Shown in pieces: positions 44,238 to 55,054 of a stretch of 64,000 nt of DNA. The stretch is taken from NCBI GenBank assembly GCA_905178155.1, contig CAJINV010000005.1, positions 5,855,754 through 5,919,753 on the forward strand. The letters run 5' to 3'. The stretch is from Amoebophrya sp. A120 (Eukaryota; Sar; Dinophyceae; Syndiniales; Amoebophryaceae). Each line of letters starts with the position of its first letter. Within the stretch, counting starts at the first letter, position 1. Below the pieces are notes generated by a model, which did not search any database, had not been told where the DNA came from, and was given only the letters and a program-made list of their open reading frames with translations. The position numbers and the translations under genes were made by a program.

Positions 44238-44398
44238 GCATTCTTGTCGGGTTGTAACCGTTCGACGGTGTAGTTTTCCTTTTCCTCGACAAGTTTTAGG
44301 GTACAACTATGACTATCTGCGCAGCACCATGAAAGGTATATTTTGCAGCTGTCGTCAAGAACATCATGATCACAGCGAGGTTTAGTACATATCGTGCT

Positions 44399-45625
44399 TC
44401 AGGATTGTTCACACAAACACACTTTATTTTGTCTTTCCTCCGATACGTGATCAGTCAGTTTCACTCCTGCCGCCTTCGCGTTATCAAATGTACAAGTGTC
44501 TGGGTCTGGAACAAAGCTGCACCTTGTCATGCTAAATCTGAATCGTGTAAAAATCTGTGTTGCATGATTACCAAAAGCTGTCCACTTTTGACCTAATCGA
44601 GAGGCAGTTTCTCATGCAGGATAGGCATGGTAGAACTCTCACAGAATCTCTCCTGCTATGTCCTTCATGCCAGACCTCATGGGTCATGGAAAACCTGCAT
44701 GACAAGTCTGGCATTCTTCCAGACCCAGACATTTTTGCAGTTGATACGCGTTGTGATCTTGCAACATGCCCTGGCGCACCGCCGCTTCATTTTGTTTCCG
44801 AAACTGGTGGCTGGAAGCGGGTCGAAGGACGGGCTTGTTCTTATCCGTCAAAGACCCCTGCAAATGAGCCTGGTAGGAGCCGGTAAGAACGTCCTCGCCG
44901 TCACTTTCGGAGGAAGACAAGGCGGGATCGTCGTGCTTATTCCTGCTGCCCGGCTTGCTTTTCTTATTCTTGTTCGCAGGTGCCGCTTCAGTGGTCTTTT
45001 CATCGTCAACATTTCTTCTTCTTCCTGATCCATCGGGGCTTTCGTCTTCACCTGCATTCGATGACCCGCCTTGTCCTGCGTCTTGCTCCTGTGGTGGACC
45101 CCCTCGATGTCGACTCAGCAGATGCTGTACGATGAGCCCGATGCCTACAACGAAGCAAAAGCCAACTACAAGCGATATCACCTCATTCATCTCGCGCGAA
45201 GATTGTGTGGTGGAGGAAGAAGAGTTACTACTGCTGCTGCTGTTTTCATTCTTCTCTGCTCGTGCTCCTGACCTTGTGGCAGAAGTTGCGCCTCCAGCTC
45301 CACCACCACCACCACCACCACCACTACCCTCATCCACTGCACCGCCGGTCGTGATGTTGTAACTTTCAGGACTACAAAATCGATCCGGGACAGAGTCGAC
45401 GTACTGCCCGGATTTTTCATTTGGCTTTGCGTAGGTGGAGTTGCTGCCACACCAATATTTCCAGTCGTCGATGGAATCTTCACACGCTGTCGACCGCAGA
45501 GAAGAATTGATGAGGCAAAAGACCGACTGTTCGACGGCAATTGGGTCGAACGTGTCCAGTTGTCCCGCAGAATAGCCCAAGCAACTTTCGAAGAAGCGCA
45601 AGCATTTCTGGACGCAATTTTCTGG
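44399..45625 (-). CDS. Type I membrane protein, cysteine-containing ectodomain
   Basis: The frame is open from 45625. It begins with a cysteine-bearing segment (NCVQKCLRFFESCLGYSAG, QSVFCLINSS, STACEDSIDDWKYWCGSN, DRFCSPESYN), which suggests a disulfide-bonded ectodomain. A poly-Gly stretch and a Ser-rich stretch precede a membrane helix (VISLVVGFCFVVGIGLIV). The cytoplasmic tail is Gly/Pro/Asp-rich and basic. An introner (44482-44746, duplication CGCGT) lies near the 3' end, and the spliced tail ends VCLCEQS and a TGA at 44399. No ATG fits the frame at its 5' end. A signal-like sequence (SKSLLIVVVFFVAATRLIV) sits just upstream in another frame, so a first exon with an unresolved short intron is likely. 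Family not recognised. Confidence 0.6.
44482..44746. mobile_element. Introner, family A
   Basis: Ends TATCAAATGTACAAGTG and TTTTTGCAGTTGATA, duplication CGCGT. Confidence 0.93.
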
Positions 45626-46842
45626 TCACGAAGGTGCTGCACGAATAAAAAACGAAGCAGAGCCGTTCCTTTGCTGAGAATGACAATGAGACGAGTGGCC
45701 GCGACAAAGAAAACGACTACGATCAGGAGCGATTTACTGCTGCGTGCGAAGCGAGGAAGAAGTCAAACCAACTTCACAGCAAACGATTGCAGCCTACAAC
45801 CCTCCTCAACCTCTCAACAAAACCGCAGAAAGATACGAAAGATAATGATATAACGCTTTCCTTGTGGAGCGAAAGATAACACTTTTCTTGTGGATTTTCC
45901 GACTTCTTTGATGAAGTTGAAGTTCATCTCGTCGTACTGACATCGGTAGAACTAGAGGAGGCTGTAGCTCATCCCAAGAAAACATCTCAGTTGTCAGGGT
46001 CACAATGTTCATTTGTTTTCAAAAATTCAACTGCAAGCTTATCTGAAGATTGATTACTTATTCCCCGAAAACTAATTTGAAAAGACAACCATTCCTCATC
46101 TAGTCGCTCGTCTCTCATCTTGTTCTACTGAGAAGTCAATTTATGCTGCTAATCCTATTACTGGTTAGTACTATCTTCGAGGACTGCATTCAACAGCTGG
46201 ATCGTGCTGGCGTAAAGAAAAAAAGAAGAAAAAGAGCGACCAAAAATCACGACTCGTATTAAGCCTCAGCCCAGCTTCTACAGGCGGCGGCACTTTATTA
46301 TTCGGGCATGGGCACGACACAACAAAGCACATAAAAACTTGTTGAAAAAAATGACGCGCGCCAGATAGAAAACGCAAAAACTGTTTCTGTTACGCGTAGA
46401 CGCGGCCCAAAGATGAAATCGTCTAGCTGTTTGTTTTTTACTGAATTACTTCTACTACTAACTGCAACTTAAAACAGGAAAAGAAAAAGGACATGCTCGC
46501 ACTTCGAACTTTAGTCGTAGCTCGCGAAAACAAGATGTAGATGAAACAATCTTCATGCATATTAAAGTGAATTACAAAAGACCTCCTCCTGCTGATCGCC
46601 TGCTGCTCACAGTAGCCGCCTCGTTGTATCATTGTGTTGGACCTGCTTCGGAAGGTATGATCACAGTATCGAGCGAATCTTGAGTCTGGACCGCCACTTC
46701 AACGTTAAAGCGTTTTATCTCAGGCGACGGCTTCTTGTTCCCATCTCGTGAAAGAAGAAGATCATGATCAACATGTAGTTCAACAAGTGCAGCACATGCA
46801 CATCACCCACCCGCCTCGTAATGGGTTTCCCACATCCAGTAC
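45626..46842. other. Possible signal exon, otherwise empty
   Basis: A hydrophobic stretch encoded on the minus strand near 45690-45735 may be the first exon of the membrane protein at 44399. The rest shows no supported frame. Confidence 0.4.
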
Positions 46843-49800
46843 CTAATCCCCCTTGACCCCGGTGACCAGGCTGTGGGCTATGAAGTTCTCAAGTGTTACA
46901 TCCTCAACTGTTACATGATTTGTCATGCAAAATGAGCATCAAAATCCACACAGGGAAGCTCTCTTGCATGACAAATTTTGGAAGGGCTAAACAGCATGGG
47001 AATCTACTGTGCCGAATTTGTAATGCAAGAGCTGCAAGATCCGGCCTTTCCCTGTTGCCAGTCTTGCATCACAAATTGATGCAAGAACAGTTGAGAACGT
47101 AACAATTGAGAATCCCATATGGGCGGATGGCAACCGGTGGATTGATGTTTTTGTTTGGTTGTAACCGTCACCCCCAGCCCCACTCCCGCCGCCGTACTGC
47201 GTCATGCTATTTCCTCGGTTGTTCATGTTGTAGTCCCTCCCGCTGGTTCGCGCCGGCGGCATTGACGGCATGTGCGTCTGCCCGAACGAGCCCGCGACGC
47301 CGCCGGGGAGAAAGGAAGACCCGAGGGTGGAGACTTTATGAATTGCAAATATGTCTGGGTCTGGAATGTTGGAACTTGTGATGCTGTCTTTGGATTCTAG
47401 AATAAAACTCTTTATTGCATGACCAGCAAGAGGAGTCCTCTTTGTGCTACGCGGAGAGGGCATTTCTCATGCGGAATGGGCAGCGGGAAGCCCTCTAAAA
47501 ATCTGTGATGCTACTCATGCATTTAACAAGCTTCGCGGGTCATTGAAAATCGGCATGACAAATCCTGCACTCTTCCAGACCCAGACATATTTGCATGGGA
47601 TAGACTTTGTAAAAATCGGATTTCCGGAGGAACAAATACTCCAGCCAGCGAATTGACATCGCGAAGGAAAGGAACCCCAAGGTCGTCATCACCTTGTTCC
47701 TCAAGTACGCCGCGAAAAGGGAACTCACTGCGAAGATGCAGGGGTAGGAGAGAAAGTACAGAGACCCCGCAACCAGAAACTTGTTCAGAAACAAGTTCAC
47801 CTTTCCTTATCCTGTGCAAATAAAGTATCGCACTCCCACTGAGCGCAATTATGCATTACAAGTTTTCTTTTCTTCTGAAGCAAGGTAAATCCGCATTACA
47901 AATTTTATTTCTCACGCTGAGGGAATTTGTCATGCATTTATACGAGTACGATACTTTTGCAATTCATATTCCTCCGTGCCCGCTAATTTTCCCGCTCTGC
48001 CGGGTTTGTTGGATCGCGTAGATGCACCTATGCATTGCAAATATGTCTGCGTCTGGAAAGATGCAGCGAGTTTGTGTTGCTGAGTCTTGCAAGGCAGAGC
48101 GAGGTTCTGTACGGCATTCACGCATCACAAGTCTTTCGCTTGGTATCTATTGCGAAGTCTACCGTGATGTTCCGCGTGACATACTAGCTTCCAGCACGAC
48201 AAAAAATCTGGCCCATCACAATCATGCATTACAGATCTCGTTGTCCTTGTCCTTCAAAATTCGCATGACAAATCCAGACCCAAACATATTTGCAATGCAT
48301 AGAACCAGCAGTACAGTAAAAGCCGGATAAAGACCATCAGATACCCACTCCAGCCCTCGTTCTCCATAAACTTGAACGACGCATCGTCTTTCAGCTTCGA
48401 AATATGCATTGCAAAAGTAAAAATATCGCATCCATTCGAACACGAACTCGAAGTATTTGCAATCATGCATTAGCATTACAAATCACTCTCTTAAGGGTGA
48501 TCCGCATTACAAATTCCTGCTTTCATGCTCAGGAAATTTTCAACATTGCAAGTTGTATTAATACGATACTTTTTGCCATCATGCATACGAAAACCCGACC
48601 AGTAAAACGTTCACGGTAACGATGACAAAGATCACCGGAATCACGATGTCCAGGTCCCCAAGCGACTTTATGGCATTCTCAATTGTTACATTCTAAACTG
48701 TTACATGGATTTGTGATGCAGCAATGGCAAAATTGAAAGGAAGGACCTTGCGCGTCTTGCATGACAGATTTGGCACAGATTCTAAGCCTGTTCGGCCGTC
48801 TCAGAATTTGTCATGCGAAGCAGCTTGATGGCGTCGATAGTCAAGGTAATTTTGCACGACAAATCATGTAACAGTTGAGAATGTAACGTTTGAGAACGCC
48901 ATAGACTTCTGCAACAAGGTGTACCCCAGCGCGATGAGGATGAGCAGGGACTGGATGGAGACCTGGGTCACTGCAAGTAAGGCGGAGTTGAGAACTATCC
49001 TGAGTAAAAACGTACCCACACCATAGTCAAGTTGGGAACTTAGCAAGACAAACCCAGGAGCTTTGGGAGCAACGCATGACAACTTCCAGCCCGTATTGTA
49101 GTGCAGTTTAGAAAGTGCAGTCGAATCACAAATCCATCTGCTCATCCCGTTTACAGCATTACAAATTCCAAAACGCGCTTGGAAATGCCTCTCATGGAGA
49201 TGCGCATTACAAATGTTCCTGTCGTTGCGAATCTGCATGACAACTATGGTGTGGGTACGTTTTTACTCAGGATAAGAACGTCGAGAGCTTTGACACCGTA
49301 TCCGTTGTAGGAATAGGCGTAGAGGTGGATGTATCAAATGCAAACATGTCTGGGTCGGGAAGAATGCAGGGGTTTGTCATGCAGATTTTGCATGACCCAT
49401 GAGGTCTGTGATGCAGGCCCTGGCATCAGAGATTTTGCGAATTTGCTTTCTGATGCTCATACCGCATGAGTAGAAATTTACTCCCATAACGCACCCCCTT
49501 GCTCACAAATGAAAAAACTCCGAAGGGATTCCGACGAGATTACGAAACTGCGAATGAGAATTGCTGCGGAGGGACTTGCCAAAAATGAGCTGAAGACCCT
49601 CCGCCCGCTCCTGATCGAACGGCCCGCCCCTGTGGCCGTTTTGCGATCGCGTTGGACTCTGCCGCCTTTGCCATCACGGTCGACGAACAAGTAGATCGCA
49701 GAGAGCAAGTCGCTGCCATGGTCGTAGACCATAACTTTAGTAGCAGTCTAGTACGATCATAACTTTAGAAACAAACGCGCTGCTGTAACTTAAGAAACAG

Positions 49801-52800
49801 AGAGGACGCAAGTCGTAAATTATAAAGAAAAGCAACCGGCACGACCGAGATAGAAACAGGAAGGGACTGGGCGCAGATAGACGAGAGCAGGCGGGCCGTT
49901 CTGGTTTTCTCGCTTTCAGCGCGCGGGGGATTTAAGTGGGGAAAAGGCGAGCCTTATGGCTGTGATGCCGGGCGTGCGCACACCACCACAAAAGGCGTGC
50001 GCCCCACACCATCGGGGCTGCGTGTCCACGCGCCAGCCCCGAGCTGTTTACGCAGGCACCCAACGCGCAAAAGTGTGGGCCGCATACCATCGGGGCTGCG
50101 TGTCCACGCGCCAGCCCCGGGCTGTTTACGCAGGCACCCAACGCGCAAAAATGTGGGCCGCATACCATCGGCGCTGTGTGTACACGCGCCATCCCCGGGC
50201 GGATTACGTAGGCGCCCAACGCGCAAACGCATGGGGCAGCAGCGTGGCAACGAGGCCGCGGCGGCACGCCGGTGGTTTTAGAGGGGGAAGAGGCGGGCCG
50301 TTCTGGTTTTCTCGCTTTCAGCGCGCGGGGGATTTAAGTGGGGAAAAGGCGAGCCGTATGGCTGTGATGCTGGGCGTGCGCACACCACCACAAAAGGCGT
50401 GCGCCCCACACCATCGGGGCTGCGTGTCCACGCGCCGGCCCCGAGCTGTTTACGCAGGCACCCAACGCGCAAAAGTGTGGGCCGCATACCATCGGCGCTG
50501 TGTGTACACGCGCCAGCCCCGGGCGGATTACGTAGGCGCCCAACGCGCAAACGCGTGGGGCAGCAGCATGGCAACGAGGCCGCGGCGGCAAGGAGGGGGA
50601 AGAGGCGGGCCGCTGGGCTTTCTTTTTGCTTTTCCCCAGCATATCAAGCAATTCTTTGCGCAACTACAGCTGATGACTAATTTTTTCGAGTGTACAGCCA
50701 AAACTGCCTTTGCGGGATCCTTTGTGCTATTTTTTTCGAGTGTATCTTGTTCGCGAGGTGTATGCAGCAAACGAATCTTTCACAAGATTGAGAACAACCA
50801 TAGCGCCTAACTCTACAAGGCTGCGGCACTCTAACCCCCAACAATAACTGAAAACACAACTGACAGCAATAAAGTACGCGCATCCTGAAACAAATAAGAT
50901 AGAGAGCCGCGTCGTTTGGTTGTGTACTGTGCTTTTGCCTTTACAGATCGAGAGACGCAACCAATAAGATAGCCGGCCGCGTCGTCGGGTTGTGTGGGCT
51001 TTTGCCTTTACAGATCGAGAGAGACAGCGCGACCAGACCGGGGAAAGTTGGGTGCCCAGGAAGCGGCAGCAATACCATCGGGGGTAATGTTACCCACGAC
51101 GGCACTGCGTCCGATGTTTTTTCTAGGCCTTCGCTGTTTTGGTCGGGTTTGCATGATGTGTGCCCTCTTTAATAGCTTTTTTTCAGCCTACCCAAAACCC
51201 CCACGATACGCAACTTTTAAGAATCCGAAGAGACTCCGAAAAGACTCCGCAAAAGGCGTCGGGAAGATGCGAAAAAAAGCGGCCGCCTTCATCATAGCAG
51301 GCGGCGAAATTTTCGGAGCGAAAAAATGGGAGGCAGTTTCGGATTCTTTGCGGAGTCGCGGATTTGCTGCACTCCGGAGACGCGGACGCGATGCACTCCT
51401 TTGCGGACCATGAAATCGCCCGCGACTTCCAGAAAAGAAGAAAAGCCAAACGGCTCGCCCTGTTCCCGCCTAAGCCCGTCGATCTTCTTGCGAACGAAGG
51501 AGATCAGGGCTGGCCTGAGATGGTGGGCGGGAGAAAGAAAATGGCCAAACGGCGCGCCTTGTCCCCCTCTAAAACCATCGGCGGGCCGCCTTGATATGCT
51601 GCTCGCACTTTTGCGCGCCGGGGGGGGCGCCCCCATATCATAATCAGGCCGGGGGCGCGTGTACACGCCGCCCCGATGGTGTGGCGTCCGCGCCTTTTGT
51701 GGTAGTTGTTAGCGCACGCCCAACATCACGGCCAAACGCCCCGCCTTGCCCCCCTCTAAAACTATCGGCGCGCCGCCGCGACCTCCTTCGCTGCCATGCT
51801 GCTGCGCCACGCGTTTCTTTGCGCGCTGGGTGCCTACGTAATCCGCCCGGGCCTGGCGCGTGGACACACAACGCCGATGGTATGCGGCGCACGCTTTTGC
51901 GCGTTGGGTGCCTGCGTAAGCAGCTCGGGGCCGGCGCGTGTACACGCAGCCCCGATGGTGTGGCGCGCGCGCCTTTTGTGATGGTGTGCGCACGCCCAGC
52001 ACCACGGCCAAACGGCTCGCCTTGTCCGCACCTAAATCCAGCGGCCCCCTGGCGTTAACTGAAAGCAAGAAAACCAGAACGACCCACCTTGTTCGCATCT
52101 CAACACCACGGCCAAACGGCTCGCCTTGTCCCCACCTAGATTCGCCGTTCGCTGAAAGCGAGAAAACCAGAACGACCCGCCTGGTTCGCATCTCAGTCCA
52201 TCGGCATCATTGCGGAAACGGTCGGGGCATGCCTGGCATGCTGGGGAAAAATAAAAACAAATAGAAAGAAAGCCTAACGACCCGCCTCCTCCCCCTCTAA
52301 AACCATCGGCGTGCCGCCGCGGCCTCGTTGCCATGCTGCTGCCCCACGCGTTTGCGCGCTGGGCGCCTACATGATCCGCTCGGGGCTGGCGCGTGTACAC
52401 ACAGCGCCGATGGTATGCGGGCCACGCTTTTGCGCGTTGGATCCCTGCGTGGGCAGCTCGGGGCTGGCGCGTGTACACGCAGCCCCGATGGTGTGGGGCG
52501 CGCGCCTTTTGTGGTGGTGTGCGCACTCCCAGCATCACAGCCATACGACTCGCCTTGTCCCCACCTACATCCGCCGTTCGCTGAAAGCGAGAAAACCAGA
52601 ACGACCCGCCTGGTTCGCATCTCAGCCCATCGGCCTCATTGCGAAAACGGTCGGGGCTTGCTTGATATGCTGGGGAAAAGTAAAAAGAAAGCCAAACGGC
52701 CCGCGTCTTCCCCCTGTAAAACCATCGGCGTGCCGCCGCGGCCACATGGCCACGCTGCTGCCCCACGCGTTTGCGCGTTGGGCGCCTACGTAATCCGCCC

Positions 52801-55054
52801 GGGGCTGGCGCGTGTACACACAGCTCCGATGGTATGCGGCCCACACTTTTGCGCGTTTTCGCTGCCATGTGGTCCAGACCTGCCGCGGATCGCTTTTTGT
52901 GGACTGCGCAAAACGCCGGCAGTTCAAAGCTTCGAAACGCTTTGTGTTAATGTTGCTTCGCCAACAAACCGAGTCGCGGCGGACCGATTATCTTCTGAAC
53001 CGTGAAGAAGCTTTTTCGAGTCGCTGCCCCGTTGTTTTTTGTCTCCGCTTTCGGATTGTTGTCGTAATGTTTTCGGAGTTTTTCGGACGGCCTTGGGAGG
53101 GGGTGCGTTACGGGAGTAAGAAATGCCCTCTCCGCGTAGCGCAAATTACACCTCTTTCGCTCTTCATGCAATACAGATTTCATGTAGAGTCCAGAGGTAG
53201 CATCACAAGTTGTAACCTTCCAGACCCAGACGTATTTGCAATCCATAGGATGAAATAAGTGACGGTTGCGACACACTGGGTGAGGATGATAGACGTCAGG
53301 ATCCAAATCACGGGATGCACGTCCTCCATCGCGTTTCGCTTATACTCCACGATCAGCTGGAAGTAGTGGAGGCCGTAAACCTGATAGAGACAGTTAGAAG
53401 AACAGAAAATGGAAAGACAAAGATTTGTTGTATAGCATGACCAGCCACTAAAAGATCAATTTCTCATGCGCGAAGTGCTAAACTAATAAGTACTGAACAA
53501 TAAAAACACAGAAAGAGAAACTGTGTATACCCCAAACAGCATCAATTTCGCGAAGTAGACCCATAACATGCCGTCCAGCTCCTTGCTAAAGTGCGATCCG
53601 TCGTGCTGCTTCGCTTCAAATTGAAACCGGAATTTGATCCGCGTCTGCGCTGGGGCGCCGCCGTTGGGCCCGACGTATGCGTGGGAAAGCGGGTTGCTGG
53701 TCTGGTCCGTCATGCCGTCTTTGTCCGCTTGGCTGTCGCAGTTGTGCACCACGAAATACCACACGTGCGGACGGATCACCTGCTTCAGCGCGCCCTTCTC
53801 CCACATGGACCAGCCTTGCTCACTCGGGCTTACCGGTAGTTCGGGCGGAGCAGGGTCGTCTTGTTTAGATTCCAAATCCAGACCCTGTGTCACCTGGTTC
53901 TTTATGCTGTCCGAAATCGCGGTCTTAGCCTGGTTGATCATCTTTGTCACGCTGCCACTCGGAATGGTCAGATGCTCGAGCCTATCCTGTGCAAAAGTAT
54001 CGCACTCGTAGTAATCGCATTCATGCATAATTACAAATCTGGTTCCCAAGGCAAATCCGCATTACAAATTCCACTTGTCATGCTGAGCGAATTTGTATTG
54101 CAATGAATTACCACTAGTACGATTACTTTTGCAATGCATAGAGCCCCGTCGAAACCGTGACCTCCCGGTGCGACTTCGCCTATCGCAAGAAAAAACTGTG
54201 ACCCTGCGATGCAGAAAATGAAGCACCAAAGTGTCTCTCTTGCTACACCTGCAAGACATTGGATTTCCAAGCGTGTTTTCCCTTGGGAAGCGCGCATGGC
54301 AAATATTCTCTGATGTCAAGTGTAACAAACTTGTAATGCAGATCTTCCAAAATCATCACAGTAAAGCAGTTTTTTCATGGGATATCGCCAATTTGGGAAT
54401 CAACTTGCAGATGGAGTTCTCCTGCTCTTCTGAGTTGTGCGGGTACTCGTGCGGGTACTTGTTGATGCGCGCACTGTCTTATGCGTTGCAAAAGTATCGG
54501 GCTCGTAACAATAAATCGCAATTATGCATGACAAATGTAACTTTCTAGCTACTCCAGCATGACAAACAAGTTCATTTTTGGATTTTGAGAAAACTTGTCA
54601 TGCAATTCATACTAGAACTTACTTCGATGCTTTTGCAATGCATATGTCCAGGCTGTGGTTTTCCCAGTCCTCGTCGAGGAAAATCGCGAGCTTCAGCGTG
54701 ATGGGTTTTTCCAGAACTCCCGGCCGGCTGGTTTTGAAGCGGACCGCATAGCTTCCCTCCCCGATATCGTAGCCCATCTTGGACACGTACGCCATCGGCG
54801 GATCGAACCGCCCGAGTTGAAAGGAACCTGGAGTGTTGTTTGAGTGATATCTCATGGTGCAATGGCGTCGAAACGAAAGTAATACGTGGGAATAAATTTC
54901 GCACCAGAACCAGATCGATGCAGGAGAGGTCCGCATGACAAAACTCTATTCTACTTGTACCTGTTGTGTATTTTCCCATCGTGTGCTGCACTAGAAGGAG
55001 CAGTTGCTGCAATAGGTGCCACTTATTGTTGCCAAAAAAGCTGCTGTCCGTCAT
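46843..55054 (-). CDS. Seven-helix GOST/GPR180-TMEM145-like membrane protein
   Basis: Fourteen exons, from 55054-54961 to 46878-46843, with eleven introners and two GT-AG introns (54828-54960 and 53381-53530). Spliced length is 1791 bases, 596 residues. A Leu-rich segment (WHLLQQLLLLVQHTMG) precedes a luminal domain with GSFQLGRFDPP, GYDIGEGSYAVRF and RPHVWYFVVHNCDSQ, ending HDGSHFSKELDGMLW. Seven hydrophobic segments follow (starting WVYFAKLMLFGVYGLHYF), including SIQSLLILIALGYTLLQ, IPVIFVIVTVNVLLVGF and GYLMVFIRLLLYCW. The end has NKFLVAGSLYFLSYPCIF, AAYLRNKVMTTLGFLSF and YKVSTLGSSFLPG. This architecture matches the intimal-thickness-related receptor group, which acts in Golgi and secretory membranes. 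One intron contains a 3.64-kb transposon. An upstream in-frame extension is noted separately. Confidence 0.85.
46879..47119. mobile_element. Introner, family D, in the GOST-like gene
   Basis: Ends TATGAAGTTCTCAAGTG and AATTGAGAATCCCATA, duplication TGGGC. Confidence 0.92.
47337..47602. mobile_element. Introner, family A, inverted orientation
   Basis: Ends TATGAATTGCAAATATG and CATATTTGCATGGGATA, duplication GACTT. Its interior matches the reverse complement of the copy at 30192. Confidence 0.93.
47808..47968. mobile_element. Introner, family B, in the GOST-like gene
   Basis: Ends TATCCTGTGCAAATAAAG and CTTTTGCAATTCATA, duplication TTCCT. Confidence 0.93.
48029..48301. mobile_element. Introner, family A, in the GOST-like gene
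   Basis: Ends TATGCATTGCAAATATG and CATATTTGCAATGCATA, a perfect 17-base inverted repeat. Duplications GCACC and GAACC. Confidence 0.92.
48403..48587. mobile_element. Introner, family B, in the GOST-like gene
   Basis: Ends TATGCATTGCAAAAG and TTTTTGCCATCATGCATA, duplication CGAAA. Confidence 0.92.
48669..48903. mobile_element. Introner, family D, in the GOST-like gene
   Basis: Ends TATGGCATTCTCAATTG and CGTTTGAGAACGCCATA, duplication GACTT. Confidence 0.93.
48996..49274. mobile_element. Introner, family G, in the GOST-like gene
   Basis: Ends TATCCTGAGTAAAAACG and CGTTTTTACTCAGGATA, a perfect 17-base inverted repeat. Duplication AGAAC. Confidence 0.95.
49332..53247. mobile_element. Introner, family A, split by a larger transposon
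   Basis: The left part (49332-49478) starts TATCAAATGCAAACATG. The right part (53125-53247) ends CGTATTTGCAATCCATA. Both are flanked by GGATG, and the flanking exons join in frame as TVTYFIHLYAYS. Without the insert the element is 270 bp, normal for family A. Confidence 0.92.
49479..53119. mobile_element. 3.64-kb terminal-inverted-repeat transposon nested in an introner
   Basis: Starts TTACTCCCATAACGCACC and ends with the near-complement GTGCGTTACGGGAGTAA. It is flanked by GAAAT on both sides (49474-49478 and 53120-53124). The interior is GC-rich and repetitive: a 78-bp unit beginning ACCATCGG recurs at 50008, 50086, 50164, 50410 and 50488, and inverted relatives fill 51.6-52.86 kb. Long open frames there (for example 49956-50810) are translations of the repeat. 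No transposase motif is seen, so it is probably non-autonomous. It differs in size and ends from the introners but shares the 5-bp duplication length. Confidence 0.88.
53983..54140. mobile_element. Introner, family B, in the GOST-like gene
   Basis: Ends TATCCTGTGCAAAAG and CTTTTGCAATGCATA, duplication GAGCC. Confidence 0.93.
54181..54384. mobile_element. Introner, family E, in the GOST-like gene
   Basis: Ends TATCGCAAGAAAAAACTG and CAGTTTTTTCATGGGATA, duplication TCGCC. Confidence 0.93.
54480..54644. mobile_element. Introner, family B, in the GOST-like gene
   Basis: Ends TATGCGTTGCAAAAG and CTTTTGCAATGCATA, duplications TGTCT and TGTCC. Confidence 0.92.

Noticed and set aside
44028-44306. 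Full-length use of the 92-codon frame from 44306
   Set aside because: It begins at a TTG and runs into an introner; the ATG at 44237 and the splice give a better model.
49956-50810. 284-codon plus-strand frame
   Set aside because: It is a translation of the GC-rich 78-bp repeat inside the nested transposon; other frames are equally open and no transposase motif is present.
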